NCBI GenBank assembly: GCA_017555445.1
Contig: JAFZGK010000047.1
Location: 1 to 7,884 of the forward strand
Direction of reading: 5' to 3'
Source of the DNA: Bacteroidales bacterium
Lineage (GTDB): Bacteria; Bacteroidota; Bacteroidia; Bacteroidales; UBA932
DNA: 7,884 nucleotides
In this document: positions 1-5,629 of the stretch, piece after piece
Position numbering within the stretch: the first letter of the stretch is position 1
Layout: every line of letters begins with the position of its first letter
The notes under the pieces: generated by a model
Told to the model about the DNA's origin: nothing
Databases searched by the model: none
Seen by the model: the letters and a program-made list of their open reading frames with translations, nothing else
Translations under genes and position numbers: made by a program

Positions 1-285
1 AGCTTTGTTCCGACTGAGATATCAGGCGAACAGGGTAACATTATTCTGGTTGAACTCCATGTCGCCAGAAAGGCTGAAATCGTTCCGCATGCAGCCCCAT
101 CCTCAGGTCAGGGACCTAAGGCTGGTCGTACTGTAATCAATGAAGGGCTACCATATAATGAATATTACTACGAGTTCAAGGAGTTTGCGGATCTTATAGA
201 ACAGGACAAGACAGAGTCCGGGATAAATTCTCTCCAGACTTCGCTGACAGCACTTGAGGTCATTGATGAGATCCTTTCATGTTAA
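1..285 (+). CDS. Gfo/Idh/MocA-type oxidoreductase, C-terminal part (5' end outside window)
   Basis: An open frame enters from the left edge and ends at TAA 283-285, giving the last 94 residues of a longer protein. The fragment has the layout of the C-terminal substrate-binding domain of Gfo/Idh/MocA proteins: a beta-strand stretch (SGEQGNIILVELHVARKAEI), then a helix-rich end with YYYEFKEFADLIEQ and SLTALEVIDEIL. This matches the family pattern of an acidic 'yEfxeFxxxI' helix followed by 'SLxvmxilDxI'. Family members are NAD(P)-dependent sugar or polyol dehydrogenases, and a few are glycosidases that use NAD+ as a redox catalyst. The Rossmann domain and catalytic EKP-type motif are outside the window, so substrate and location cannot be given. 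Only 30 nt separate it from the downstream GH13 gene, and co-transcription is likely. Family assignment rests on pattern recognition of one domain. Confidence 0.72.
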   Translation, partial: SFVPTEISGEQGNIILVELHVARKAEIVPHAAPSSGQGPKAGRTVINEGLPYNEYYYEFKEFADLIEQDKTESGINSLQTSLTALEVIDEILSC

Positions 286-315
286 CCGTATATAAATAAA
301 CTAAACCGAATATCA

Positions 316-2046
316 ATGAAATTCAAATCCTTAATTCTTTCGCTTGCAGGTCTTATGGCTATGTTGCCGGCAGCGGCACAGCCTGATCCGACCCAGCCTT
401 CATGGCTCAGCGACGCAGTTTTCTATCAGATCTATCCGTCATCATTCCAGGATAGTGACGGTAACGGTATCGGTGACCTTCCGGGTATCACTTCACGTCT
501 GGAATATGTAAGGTCGCTTGGTGTGACAGCAGTATGGCTCAACCCTGTATATGTGTCCGGATGGACAGACGGCGGTTACGACGTGATAGACTTCTATAAG
601 GTCGATCCGCGCTTCGGTACAAATACTGACCTGGTCGATCTCGTGAATAAGGCTCATTCACTTGGAATGAAGGTGATCATGGACCTTGTGGCCGGTCATT
701 CATCAGACCAGAGCGAGTGGTTCCTTCAGTCTAAGGAGGCTCCAAACCTCAGATATTCAGATTATTACATCTGGCCTACATTCAAACCTGAGGACGATAC
801 ACCTGTTCAGGCTACTCAGGGAGATGCTGTCCTTTCTATAGCACATGCACCACTCAGCCAGAAGTTCGTGAAGACAGATGCTCCTCGCGGACCATATTAC
901 ATCAAGAACTTCTTTGACACTCAGCCTGCATTGAACTTCGGTTTCGCTAATCCTGACCCTGCACATCCTTGGGAACAGGCGATCGATGCACCTGGACCTC
1001 AGGCTATGCGCCGTGAGCTCAAGAACATCATGATGTTCTGGATGGACAAGGGTGTGGACGGATTCCGTGTAGATATGGCTGCCAGCCTTATCAAGAACGA
1101 TTTCGACAAGGCTGAGACCATAAGACTCTGGAAGGAGGATTTCGTTCCTTGGTTCGATGAGAACTATCCTGAAGGTATCTTTGTAGCAGAGTGGTTCAAT
1201 CCTTCGATGTCTCTTGAGGCAGGATTTGATCTTGACTTCTTCTGCCATGACGGCGAGTATAACTATTCTACGCTCTTCTTCAATCAGAACAGATTTACAG
1301 GCGGACCCCAGGACTGCTACTTCGACCTTGGCGGACGTGGCGAGCTCAAGACCTGGTATGACCTCTATTCGTTCCAGTATGATTCGTCAAAGGGCAAGGG
1401 TTATGTCAGCATGCCTACAGGAAATCATGACTTCACACGTCTCAGTGCGGGTTCAAGAACTTCAGTTGACCAGCTCAAGGTGGCTATGACCTTCTTCCTT
1501 ACCATGCCGGGAGTACCTTTCCTTTACTATGGTGACGAGATCGGTCTTACCCATCAGTATGATGTGAAGCCGGTTGAGGGTGCAGGTCCAAGAACCGGTA
1601 CACGTATTCCTATGTTCTGGGATTCTACAAAGAATGCAGGATTCTCTACAGCAGATCCTGACAAGATCTATATCACTCAGAATATGGACGTGAACAAGCG
1701 TTCAGTGGAGAGCCAGGAGGCGGATCCTTCTTCTCTTCTCCACTTTGTGCGCGGTCTTCTCAAGCTTCGTGCTTCTTCTGCTGCTCTTGGCAACAATGGT
1801 GACTGGAAGCTCGTCAGCAGCCTCGATCAGCCTTATCCTATGGTATATGAGCGCTGGAACGGTGATGACAAGTGCATCGTTGTGATCAACCCTTCAGCAA
1901 AGAAGGTTTCAGTGGAGATTCCTACTTACGGTGTAAAGAATCCTGAGGCGATCGGAGGAAGCTACAAGAAGGTGACATACAAGACCGGCAAGGAAACTGA
2001 CAAGATCACAATCGACGGCGTTTCTGCTGTAATCTATCAGCTCTAA
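316..2046 (+). CDS. Exported GH13 alpha-glucosidase / alpha-amylase family enzyme
   Basis: This 576-aa glycoside hydrolase family 13 enzyme probably cleaves alpha-glucosidic bonds in the periplasm. Residues 1-22 form a Sec signal peptide (hydrophobic core 6-18, AAA-Q cleavage site near 21/22). The TIM barrel starts with AVFYQIYPSSF and a calcium-loop motif D46-x-D48-x-N50-x-I52-x-D54, as in oligo-1,6-glucosidases. Conserved regions follow: region I DLVAGH (123-128), QPALN (203-207), region II GFRVD with nucleophile D253, region III AEW with acid/base E292, and region IV GNHD with D372. PGVPFLYYGDEIGL (399-412) and RIPMFWD (430-436) are also typical. Residues from about 490 fit the C-terminal beta-sandwich. 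Region I has Gly where most GH13 enzymes have Asn before the catalytic His. ATG 316 is chosen because the signal peptide follows directly. The QPxLN-type motif favours small oligosaccharides over starch, but the substrate is inferred. No SusC/SusD genes are visible next to it. Confidence 0.93.
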   Translation: MKFKSLILSLAGLMAMLPAAAQPDPTQPSWLSDAVFYQIYPSSFQDSDGNGIGDLPGITSRLEYVRSLGVTAVWLNPVYVSGWTDGGYDVIDFYKVDPRFGTNTDLVDLVNKAHSLGMKVIMDLVAGHSSDQSEWFLQSKEAPNLRYSDYYIWPTFKPEDDTPVQATQGDAVLSIAHAPLSQKFVKTDAPRGPYYIKNFFDTQPALNFGFANPDPAHPWEQAIDAPGPQAMRRELKNIMMFWMDKGVDGFRVDMAASLIKNDFDKAETIRLWKEDFVPWFDENYPEGIFVAEWFNPSMSLEAGFDLDFFCHDGEYNYSTLFFNQNRFTGGPQDCYFDLGGRGELKTWYDLYSFQYDSSKGKGYVSMPTGNHDFTRLSAGSRTSVDQLKVAMTFFLTMPGVPFLYYGDEIGLTHQYDVKPVEGAGPRTGTRIPMFWDSTKNAGFSTADPDKIYITQNMDVNKRSVESQEADPSSLLHFVRGLLKLRASSAALGNNGDWKLVSSLDQPYPMVYERWNGDDKCIVVINPSAKKVSVEIPTYGVKNPEAIGGSYKKVTYKTGKETDKITIDGVSAVIYQL

Positions 2047-2050
2047 CATT

Positions 2051-2563
2051 ATGGTCAGAATCCGGAAAGCTGGTACAGAAGATATAATGAGTATTCATGA
2101 TATGGCGGAAGTTGTCTTCCGCCATACTTATCGTGATATCCTTTCTCCTGAGCAGATGGAATATATGATGGACTGGATGTATTCTCCTGTCAATCTTTCG
2201 CGCCAGCTTGATGAAGGTCATGTATATTATATAGCCTTTCGTGAGGATGTCCCTTGCGGTTATGTATCAGTCCAGCCGGACGGAGTAAATGAGGAGGGAC
2301 GTCTGCTTTTCCATCTTCAGAAGATCTATGTCCTGCCTTCTGAGCAGGGGACCAGCTTAGGCCGTATCCTGTTTGACAAGGCTGTGTCGCATATCCGCGA
2401 ACAAGCCTCAGGCAGACCCGCTGCTCTGGAGCTTAATGTGAACCGTAACAACCCGTCAATAGGTTTCTACAATCACCTGGGACTGCGGATCCTGCGTCAG
2501 GGCGATTTCCACATCGGCCACGGCTTCTATATGAATGACTATATAATGGGAATGGATATTTAA
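2051..2563 (+). CDS. GNAT-family N-acetyltransferase
   Basis: A 170-aa protein of normal GNAT length, expected to move an acetyl group from acetyl-CoA to an amine. Its substrate is unknown. The N-terminal part (IRKAGTEDIMSIHDMAEVVF) is the usual beta1-alpha1 start. Motif A is the strand LQKIYVLPSE (89-98) followed by the CoA pyrophosphate loop QGTSLG (99-104). Motif B is ALELNVNRNNPSIGFYNHLG (125-144), where the N-rich turn and FY are typical. The loop normally reads Q/R-x-x-G-x-G/A; here the first Gly is Ser102, a tolerated but less common change. ATG 2051 lies 4 nt after the GH13 stop, so the two genes are almost certainly on one transcript, probably with translational coupling. No signal peptide or membrane segment is seen, so it should be cytoplasmic. 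A functional link with the exported hydrolase is not obvious. Confidence 0.9.
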   Translation: MVRIRKAGTEDIMSIHDMAEVVFRHTYRDILSPEQMEYMMDWMYSPVNLSRQLDEGHVYYIAFREDVPCGYVSVQPDGVNEEGRLLFHLQKIYVLPSEQGTSLGRILFDKAVSHIREQASGRPAALELNVNRNNPSIGFYNHLGLRILRQGDFHIGHGFYMNDYIMGMDI

Positions 2564-2594
2564 AAGGGTTGACTTCAGATGAAGTCAACCCTTT
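2563..2594. terminator. Bidirectional intrinsic terminator between converging genes
   Basis: A perfect 14-bp stem (2563-2576 pairing with 2581-2594) closes a 4-nt loop, AGAT. The left arm starts on the last base of the GNAT stop codon, and the right arm ends 3 nt before the stop codon of the leftward peroxiredoxin gene (2598-2600). The outer AAA/TTT pairs give a short T-rich tail in both directions: CTTTCTCTT rightward, and TTTAAATAT leftward. The position in the 34-nt gap between two converging stops supports shared termination. Confidence 0.88.
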
Positions 2595-2597
2595 CTC

Positions 2598-3044
2598 TTA
2601 TTCAAGGATCTGAGAGGCGTGGTCCTTGGTATCGACCTTGTCGATGATTTTCACCAGGATTCCGTCCTCGTCAAATATGAAGGTCTTTCTGAGCGTGCCC
2701 ATGGTGGTCTTGCCGTACATCTTCTTCTCGCCCCATGCTCCAAATGCCTTAAGAACTTCTGTCGAAGTGTCAGAAAGGAGAGTGAACGGAAGGTCGTACT
2801 TGGATGCGAAGTTCTTGTGTGAATTAGCGCTGTCCTTGCTTATTCCGATAACGTTATATCCTTTCGCCACGAGCCTTTCATAATTGTCTCTGAGGTTGCA
2901 AGCCTGTGCTGTACAGCCGCTTGTGTTGTCCTTCGGATAAAAATAGATAATGGTCTTCCTGCCGAGCAGCTGACCTGAATTGAATGTATTGCCATCCTGG
3001 TCCACGACCTCGAAATATGGCATTCTGTCACCGATCTTTAACAT
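2598..3044 (-). CDS. bcp: Thioredoxin-dependent peroxiredoxin, Bcp/PrxQ type
   Basis: A cytoplasmic thiol peroxidase that reduces H2O2 and organic hydroperoxides and is recycled by thioredoxin. I choose ATG 3042-3044 (148 aa, MLKIGDRMPYF...), because Bcp proteins normally begin M-L-K-x-G-D-x-x-P-x-F. An upstream in-frame ATG at 3063-3065 would add only MELKFEI and give 155 aa. The active site is P37-KDN-T41-SG-C44; C44 is the peroxidatic Cys, and C49 five residues later is the resolving Cys, the C-x4-C pattern of the Bcp/PrxQ group. The strand GTLRKTFIFDEDG carries the conserved Arg (R119). Length is normal for the family. It is the last gene of the leftward block, 65 nt after malY, and it stops just before the hairpin at 2563-2594. 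An AT-rich gap leaves room for its own promoter, but I see no convincing one. Confidence 0.93.
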   Translation of the reverse strand: MLKIGDRMPYFEVVDQDGNTFNSGQLLGRKTIIYFYPKDNTSGCTAQACNLRDNYERLVAKGYNVIGISKDSANSHKNFASKYDLPFTLLSDTSTEVLKAFGAWGEKKMYGKTTMGTLRKTFIFDEDGILVKIIDKVDTKDHASQILE

Positions 3045-3109
3045 AATTTCAAATTTTAATTCCATTTGAATGGATACCAGCTGCGCAAATGCAAGAAGGA
3101 TTCCAAATA

Positions 3110-4285
3110 TTACTCATTAATCGCTTTTTCAAGTCTGAGCAATGCTTCCTCTACGATTTTGCGCGGAGTGCCGATGTTAAGCCTCATGAATCCCTCACCT
3201 CCAGGATTGAACATCTCGCCGTCATTCAGTGCAAGTCCGGCTTTGTCGATGAACAGGGAAATGAGGCTGTCGTGATCCAGTCCGAGTCCGCGGCAGTCGA
3301 GCCAGACCAGGAACGACGCCTGCGGTCTGAGCGGCTTCACCTGAGGAATCCTTTCTTTGCAGAATGACTCCACAAATTCGATATTTCCTTCCAGATATTC
3401 TATCATCTGCTGTCTCCACTGCTCTCCTTTTCGGAACGCTGCGATGGTCGCGATAGGGGAGAACATCGGCGCAGAACCGAGCTCGTTCGCTTCCACCCAG
3501 CCGTAGAATCTGCTTCTGAGGTCGTCATCCGGAACGATTGCATACGAACATACGATTCCGGCTATATTGAACGTCTTTGACGGAGCTCCGAAGGTTATGC
3601 TGCATGCGGCAGCCTTGTCTGATACGCTTGCGAACGGAATGTGCTTGTTGCCGAACAGAGCCATGTCGCAATGAATCTCGTCGGAGATCACAATCAGACC
3701 TTTTTCATGGCAGAAGTCTGCAAGTCTTGACAGGGTCTCTCTTGACCATACTATTCCTGCAGGGTTGTGTGGATTCGAGAGAATCAGCATCCTGCATCTG
3801 TCGTCGCATACAGATTCCAGGTTTTCGAAGTCCATCTCATAGCTTCCGTCAGGCATTTCCTTCAAAGGATTGAACACTATTTCACGTCCGTTCTTCTGGG
3901 GAACGAGACGGAACGGATGATATACCGGAGGTTGGATGATGATCTTGTCGTCTTTTTCAAGCAATGCGTTGATAGCCATGCCGATACCTTTGACGATGCC
4001 CGGGATGTAGCTTATCCAGTCCTTCTCGATCTTCCAACCGTGGTGATCATTGATCCAGTCGATTATTGCAGGACGGAAATCCTCAGGCTCTGCAGTGTAG
4101 CCGAAGACAGGATGTTCCAGTCTTTGCTTGAGGGCATCGACGATGAACTCCGGTGTCTCGAAATCCATATCAGCCACCCACATCGGTGTAAGTCCTGCTT
4201 TGCCGAACACCTTTTCTACAGCATCTACCTTTATCGCACCGCTGCCGGTGCGGTCTAGGATCTTGTCAAAATCAAATCTTTTCAT
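3110..4285 (-). CDS. MalY/PatB-type cystathionine beta-lyase (C-S lyase aminotransferase)
   Basis: A 391-aa PLP-dependent fold-type I enzyme of the MalY/PatB group. These enzymes usually split cystathionine, or cysteine S-conjugates, to a thiol, pyruvate and ammonia. Visible marks are TPMWVADMDF (33-42, the MalY-type N-terminal signature), YIPGIVKGI (93-101), PPVYHPF (119-125), NPHNPAG (171-177), SDEIHCD (201-207) with PLP-binding D202, SKTFN (236-240) with Schiff-base K237, and FMRLNIG (366-372) with substrate-carboxylate R368. The frame is open further upstream, to 4411, but those 42 residues are compositionally odd and lie antisense to nothing: they are simply the RHH gene in another frame. 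The family start M-K-R-F-D-F-D fits ATG 4283-4285. That ATG lies inside the RHH gene (14-nt overlap), so coupled translation is likely. E. coli MalY also represses MalT, but nothing here shows that role. Confidence 0.92.
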   Translation of the reverse strand: MKRFDFDKILDRTGSGAIKVDAVEKVFGKAGLTPMWVADMDFETPEFIVDALKQRLEHPVFGYTAEPEDFRPAIIDWINDHHGWKIEKDWISYIPGIVKGIGMAINALLEKDDKIIIQPPVYHPFRLVPQKNGREIVFNPLKEMPDGSYEMDFENLESVCDDRCRMLILSNPHNPAGIVWSRETLSRLADFCHEKGLIVISDEIHCDMALFGNKHIPFASVSDKAAACSITFGAPSKTFNIAGIVCSYAIVPDDDLRSRFYGWVEANELGSAPMFSPIATIAAFRKGEQWRQQMIEYLEGNIEFVESFCKERIPQVKPLRPQASFLVWLDCRGLGLDHDSLISLFIDKAGLALNDGEMFNPGGEGFMRLNIGTPRKIVEEALLRLEKAINE

Positions 4286-4451
4286 CCGAGGATTTTTTCT
4301 TGAGACGTCCGCTTTTGCGCAAGGCTTCCGCAATGACCCACTGGAGCTGGCCGTTGGTAGAGCGGAATTCATCTTCCGCCCATTTCTCAACGGCCTCCAT
4401 TGTCTGTGCATCTATGCGCAAGACGAAACTTTTGTTCGCTTCCTTTGCCAT
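4272..4451 (-). CDS. Small ribbon-helix-helix (Arc/MetJ-like) DNA-binding protein
   Basis: A 59-aa basic protein, read leftward from ATG 4449-4451 to TGA 4272-4274. It begins MAKEANKSFVLRID, where residues 8-13 (SFVLRI) have the alternating pattern of the RHH beta-strand. It continues with helix A (AQTMEAVEKWAEDEF, 15-29), a turn STNGQ (31-35), helix B (LQWVIAEALRKSG, 36-48) and a Lys-rich tail. The layout agrees with short Arc-like proteins that bind DNA as dimers through the strand. The gene starts 13 nt after the SPFH stop and overlaps the malY start by 14 nt, so it belongs to the same operon. No toxin gene lies beside it. Its target is unknown; autoregulation of the operon is a reasonable guess. 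The fold call comes from the residue pattern alone. Confidence 0.83.
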   Translation of the reverse strand: MAKEANKSFVLRIDAQTMEAVEKWAEDEFRSTNGQLQWVIAEALRKSGRLKKKSSDEKI

Positions 4452-4464
4452 GTGGACTTGCTTG

Positions 4465-5442
4465 TTAGTTATGCAGTGTACCTGTATTTACTACCGGCTG
4501 TGCAGATTCGTCGCCGCATAATACTACGAGCAGGTTGCTTACCATAGCTGCCTTGCGCTCTTCGTCGAGCTCTACTACCTCATTTTCAGCAAGCTGGTCG
4601 ATTGCCATCTTTACCATTGATACTGCGCCCTCTACGATCTTTTCGCGTGCGGCAATGATTGCATCAGCCTGCTGACGACGAAGCATTACAGCAGCGATTT
4701 CCGGAGCATATGCGAGGTAGTTGATACGTGCCTCGACTACTTCGATTCCTGCCATGTCAAGACGCTCAGAGAGCTTCTCTTCAAGCTGTTCGTTGATCTC
4801 GTCAGCATTTGAACGGAGGCTGAGTTCGCCTTCTGAAGTGGAATTGTTGTCATAAGCATAGTAGCCGGCCACCTGACGAAGTGCAGCATCGCTCTGAACA
4901 GAAACGAAGTTTGCAAGTGCATCCATACGTGTGTCACTCGCTGTGGCTACAGTGATGTCCACCTGGCCATTACTTGTCTTTGTTGTAGTTGCCTGCTTTG
5001 GAGCATCGATGTTGAATACTGCTTTATAGATCTCATTTGCTTTCACCTTCCATACGAGCACAAGACCGATCATGATAGGGTTACCCATCTTGTCGTTCAC
5101 CTTGATAGGGTCTGCATTGAGGTTACGTGCACGGAGTGAAATCTTCTTTACAGTCATGAAAGGGTTCACCCACCAGAATCCTTCCTGCATGAAGTTTCCA
5201 CGGTATTTTCCGAAGAAGACAAGTACGCGTGCCTGATTAGGCTCGATTACTTTAAGTCCGATAAGCGAGATAAGGCTGAAAAGAATTACAAATATTGCAA
5301 CGAATGCAATCCAGTCCATGCCGTTGTTAACAGCTGCTACTATTCCCCAGATGCTTACTGCGATCACAGCAAGAATAGTAAAGAGTGCTACAAAACCATT
5401 GGCCCTAAAGCCTTTGTACTCAGTGTTAAGATTCTGTCCCAT
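4465..5442 (-). CDS. SPFH/Band 7 (stomatin-prohibitin-flotillin-like) membrane protein
   Basis: A 325-aa inner-membrane protein. Two hydrophobic segments lie at about 16-38 and 43-63, followed by the SPFH start [19 protein letters not shown] (62-80) and EGFWWVNPF (87-95), the typical Band 7 'G...v.Pf' turn. The Band 7 domain runs to about residue 245 ([19 protein letters not shown]). A charged helical region with [20 protein letters not shown] (254-273) follows and is likely coiled coil. The end has a hydrophobic stretch ([17 protein letters not shown]). SPFH proteins form large ring or cage assemblies that organise membrane regions and often regulate membrane proteases such as FtsH. An NfeD partner, common beside other SPFH genes, is not present here; the next gene is the RHH protein 13 nt downstream. 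It is the first gene of the leftward operon. The precise job is unknown. Confidence 0.92.
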   Translation of the reverse strand: MGQNLNTEYKGFRANGFVALFTILAVIAVSIWGIVAAVNNGMDWIAFVAIFVILFSLISLIGLKVIEPNQARVLVFFGKYRGNFMQEGFWWVNPFMTVKKISLRARNLNADPIKVNDKMGNPIMIGLVLVWKVKANEIYKAVFNIDAPKQATTTKTSNGQVDITVATASDTRMDALANFVSVQSDAALRQVAGYYAYDNNSTSEGELSLRSNADEINEQLEEKLSERLDMAGIEVVEARINYLAYAPEIAAVMLRRQQADAIIAAREKIVEGAVSMVKMAIDQLAENEVVELDEERKAAMVSNLLVVLCGDESAQPVVNTGTLHN

Positions 5443-5474
5443 GATTGTAAAGTTTTAAAATGATATTATTATGA

Positions 5475-5493
5475 TATCACAAATATGGTGATA
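5475..5493. repeat. Inverted repeat TATCAC-N7-GTGATA, candidate operator
   Basis: Perfect 6-bp arms (5475-5480 and 5488-5493) flank a 7-nt centre. The repeat covers the predicted -7 element of the leftward promoter, so a bound protein would block RNA polymerase. The RHH protein encoded in the same operon is a natural candidate ligand, but this is inference. A hairpin in the leader is less likely, since most of the repeat lies upstream of the predicted start of transcription. Confidence 0.35.
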
Positions 5494-5510
5494 ATATTTT
5501 AATGTCCAAA
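5480..5510 (-). promoter_or_regulatory. Candidate Bacteroides-type promoter for the SPFH-RHH-malY operon
   Basis: On the leftward strand, TTTG (5510-5507) is followed after 19 nt by CATATTTG (5487-5480). The Bacteroidota housekeeping consensus is TTTG, 19-21 nt, TAnnTTTG, so only one base of the -7 element differs. Transcription would begin near 5473, leaving a leader of about 30 nt before the SPFH ATG at 5442. It is a motif match only, and AT-rich DNA gives chance matches. Confidence 0.45.
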
Positions 5511-5560
5511 ATATTTTAAATAAAATCTCATGCGTTGTGCAGATATATTATAACACAAAG

Positions 5561-5593
5561 TTTCAGACAATATATAGCATGGTGCAAGGTTTG
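5561..5593 (+). promoter_or_regulatory. Weak candidate promoter for nhaD
   Basis: TTTC (5561-5564), a 21-nt spacer and AAGGTTTG (5586-5593) match the Bacteroidota consensus TTTG / TAnnTTTG with one mismatch in each element. Transcription would begin near 5600, about 30 nt before the nhaD ATG. Two mismatches make this a tentative call; it is the best match I found in the gap. Confidence 0.28.
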
Positions 5594-5629
5594 AATGGGG
5601 CGGGGAAGTGGATTTTATGAAATTAGGTT

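Larger units (their letters stand above)
5443..5629. other. Divergent AT-rich intergenic region
   Basis: This 187-nt gap separates the diverging SPFH and nhaD genes and must hold both start regions. The leftward half is strongly AT-rich and carries the promoter candidate and inverted repeat listed separately. The rightward end contains a G-rich patch at 5597-5611 and a short ATG-led frame at 5617-5637. I see no tRNA, no recognisable riboswitch and no terminator-like hairpin. Confidence 0.7.

Noticed and set aside
757..1248. 163-aa leftward open frame opposite the GH13 gene
   Set aside because: It is antisense to a strongly conserved coding region containing catalytic motifs and shows no recognisable domain.
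3767..4258. 163-aa rightward open frame opposite malY
   Set aside because: Antisense to conserved PLP-enzyme motifs; no recognisable fold or start context.
4286..4411. 42-residue N-terminal extension of the MalY-type protein (433-aa reading)
   Set aside because: The extension is the RHH gene read in another frame, is low in family-like content, and the conserved MalY start M-K-R-F-D-F-D begins at 4285.
4272..4451. RHH gene as the antitoxin of a toxin-antitoxin pair
   Set aside because: No small toxin-like gene adjoins it; both neighbours are full-length SPFH and MalY-type genes.
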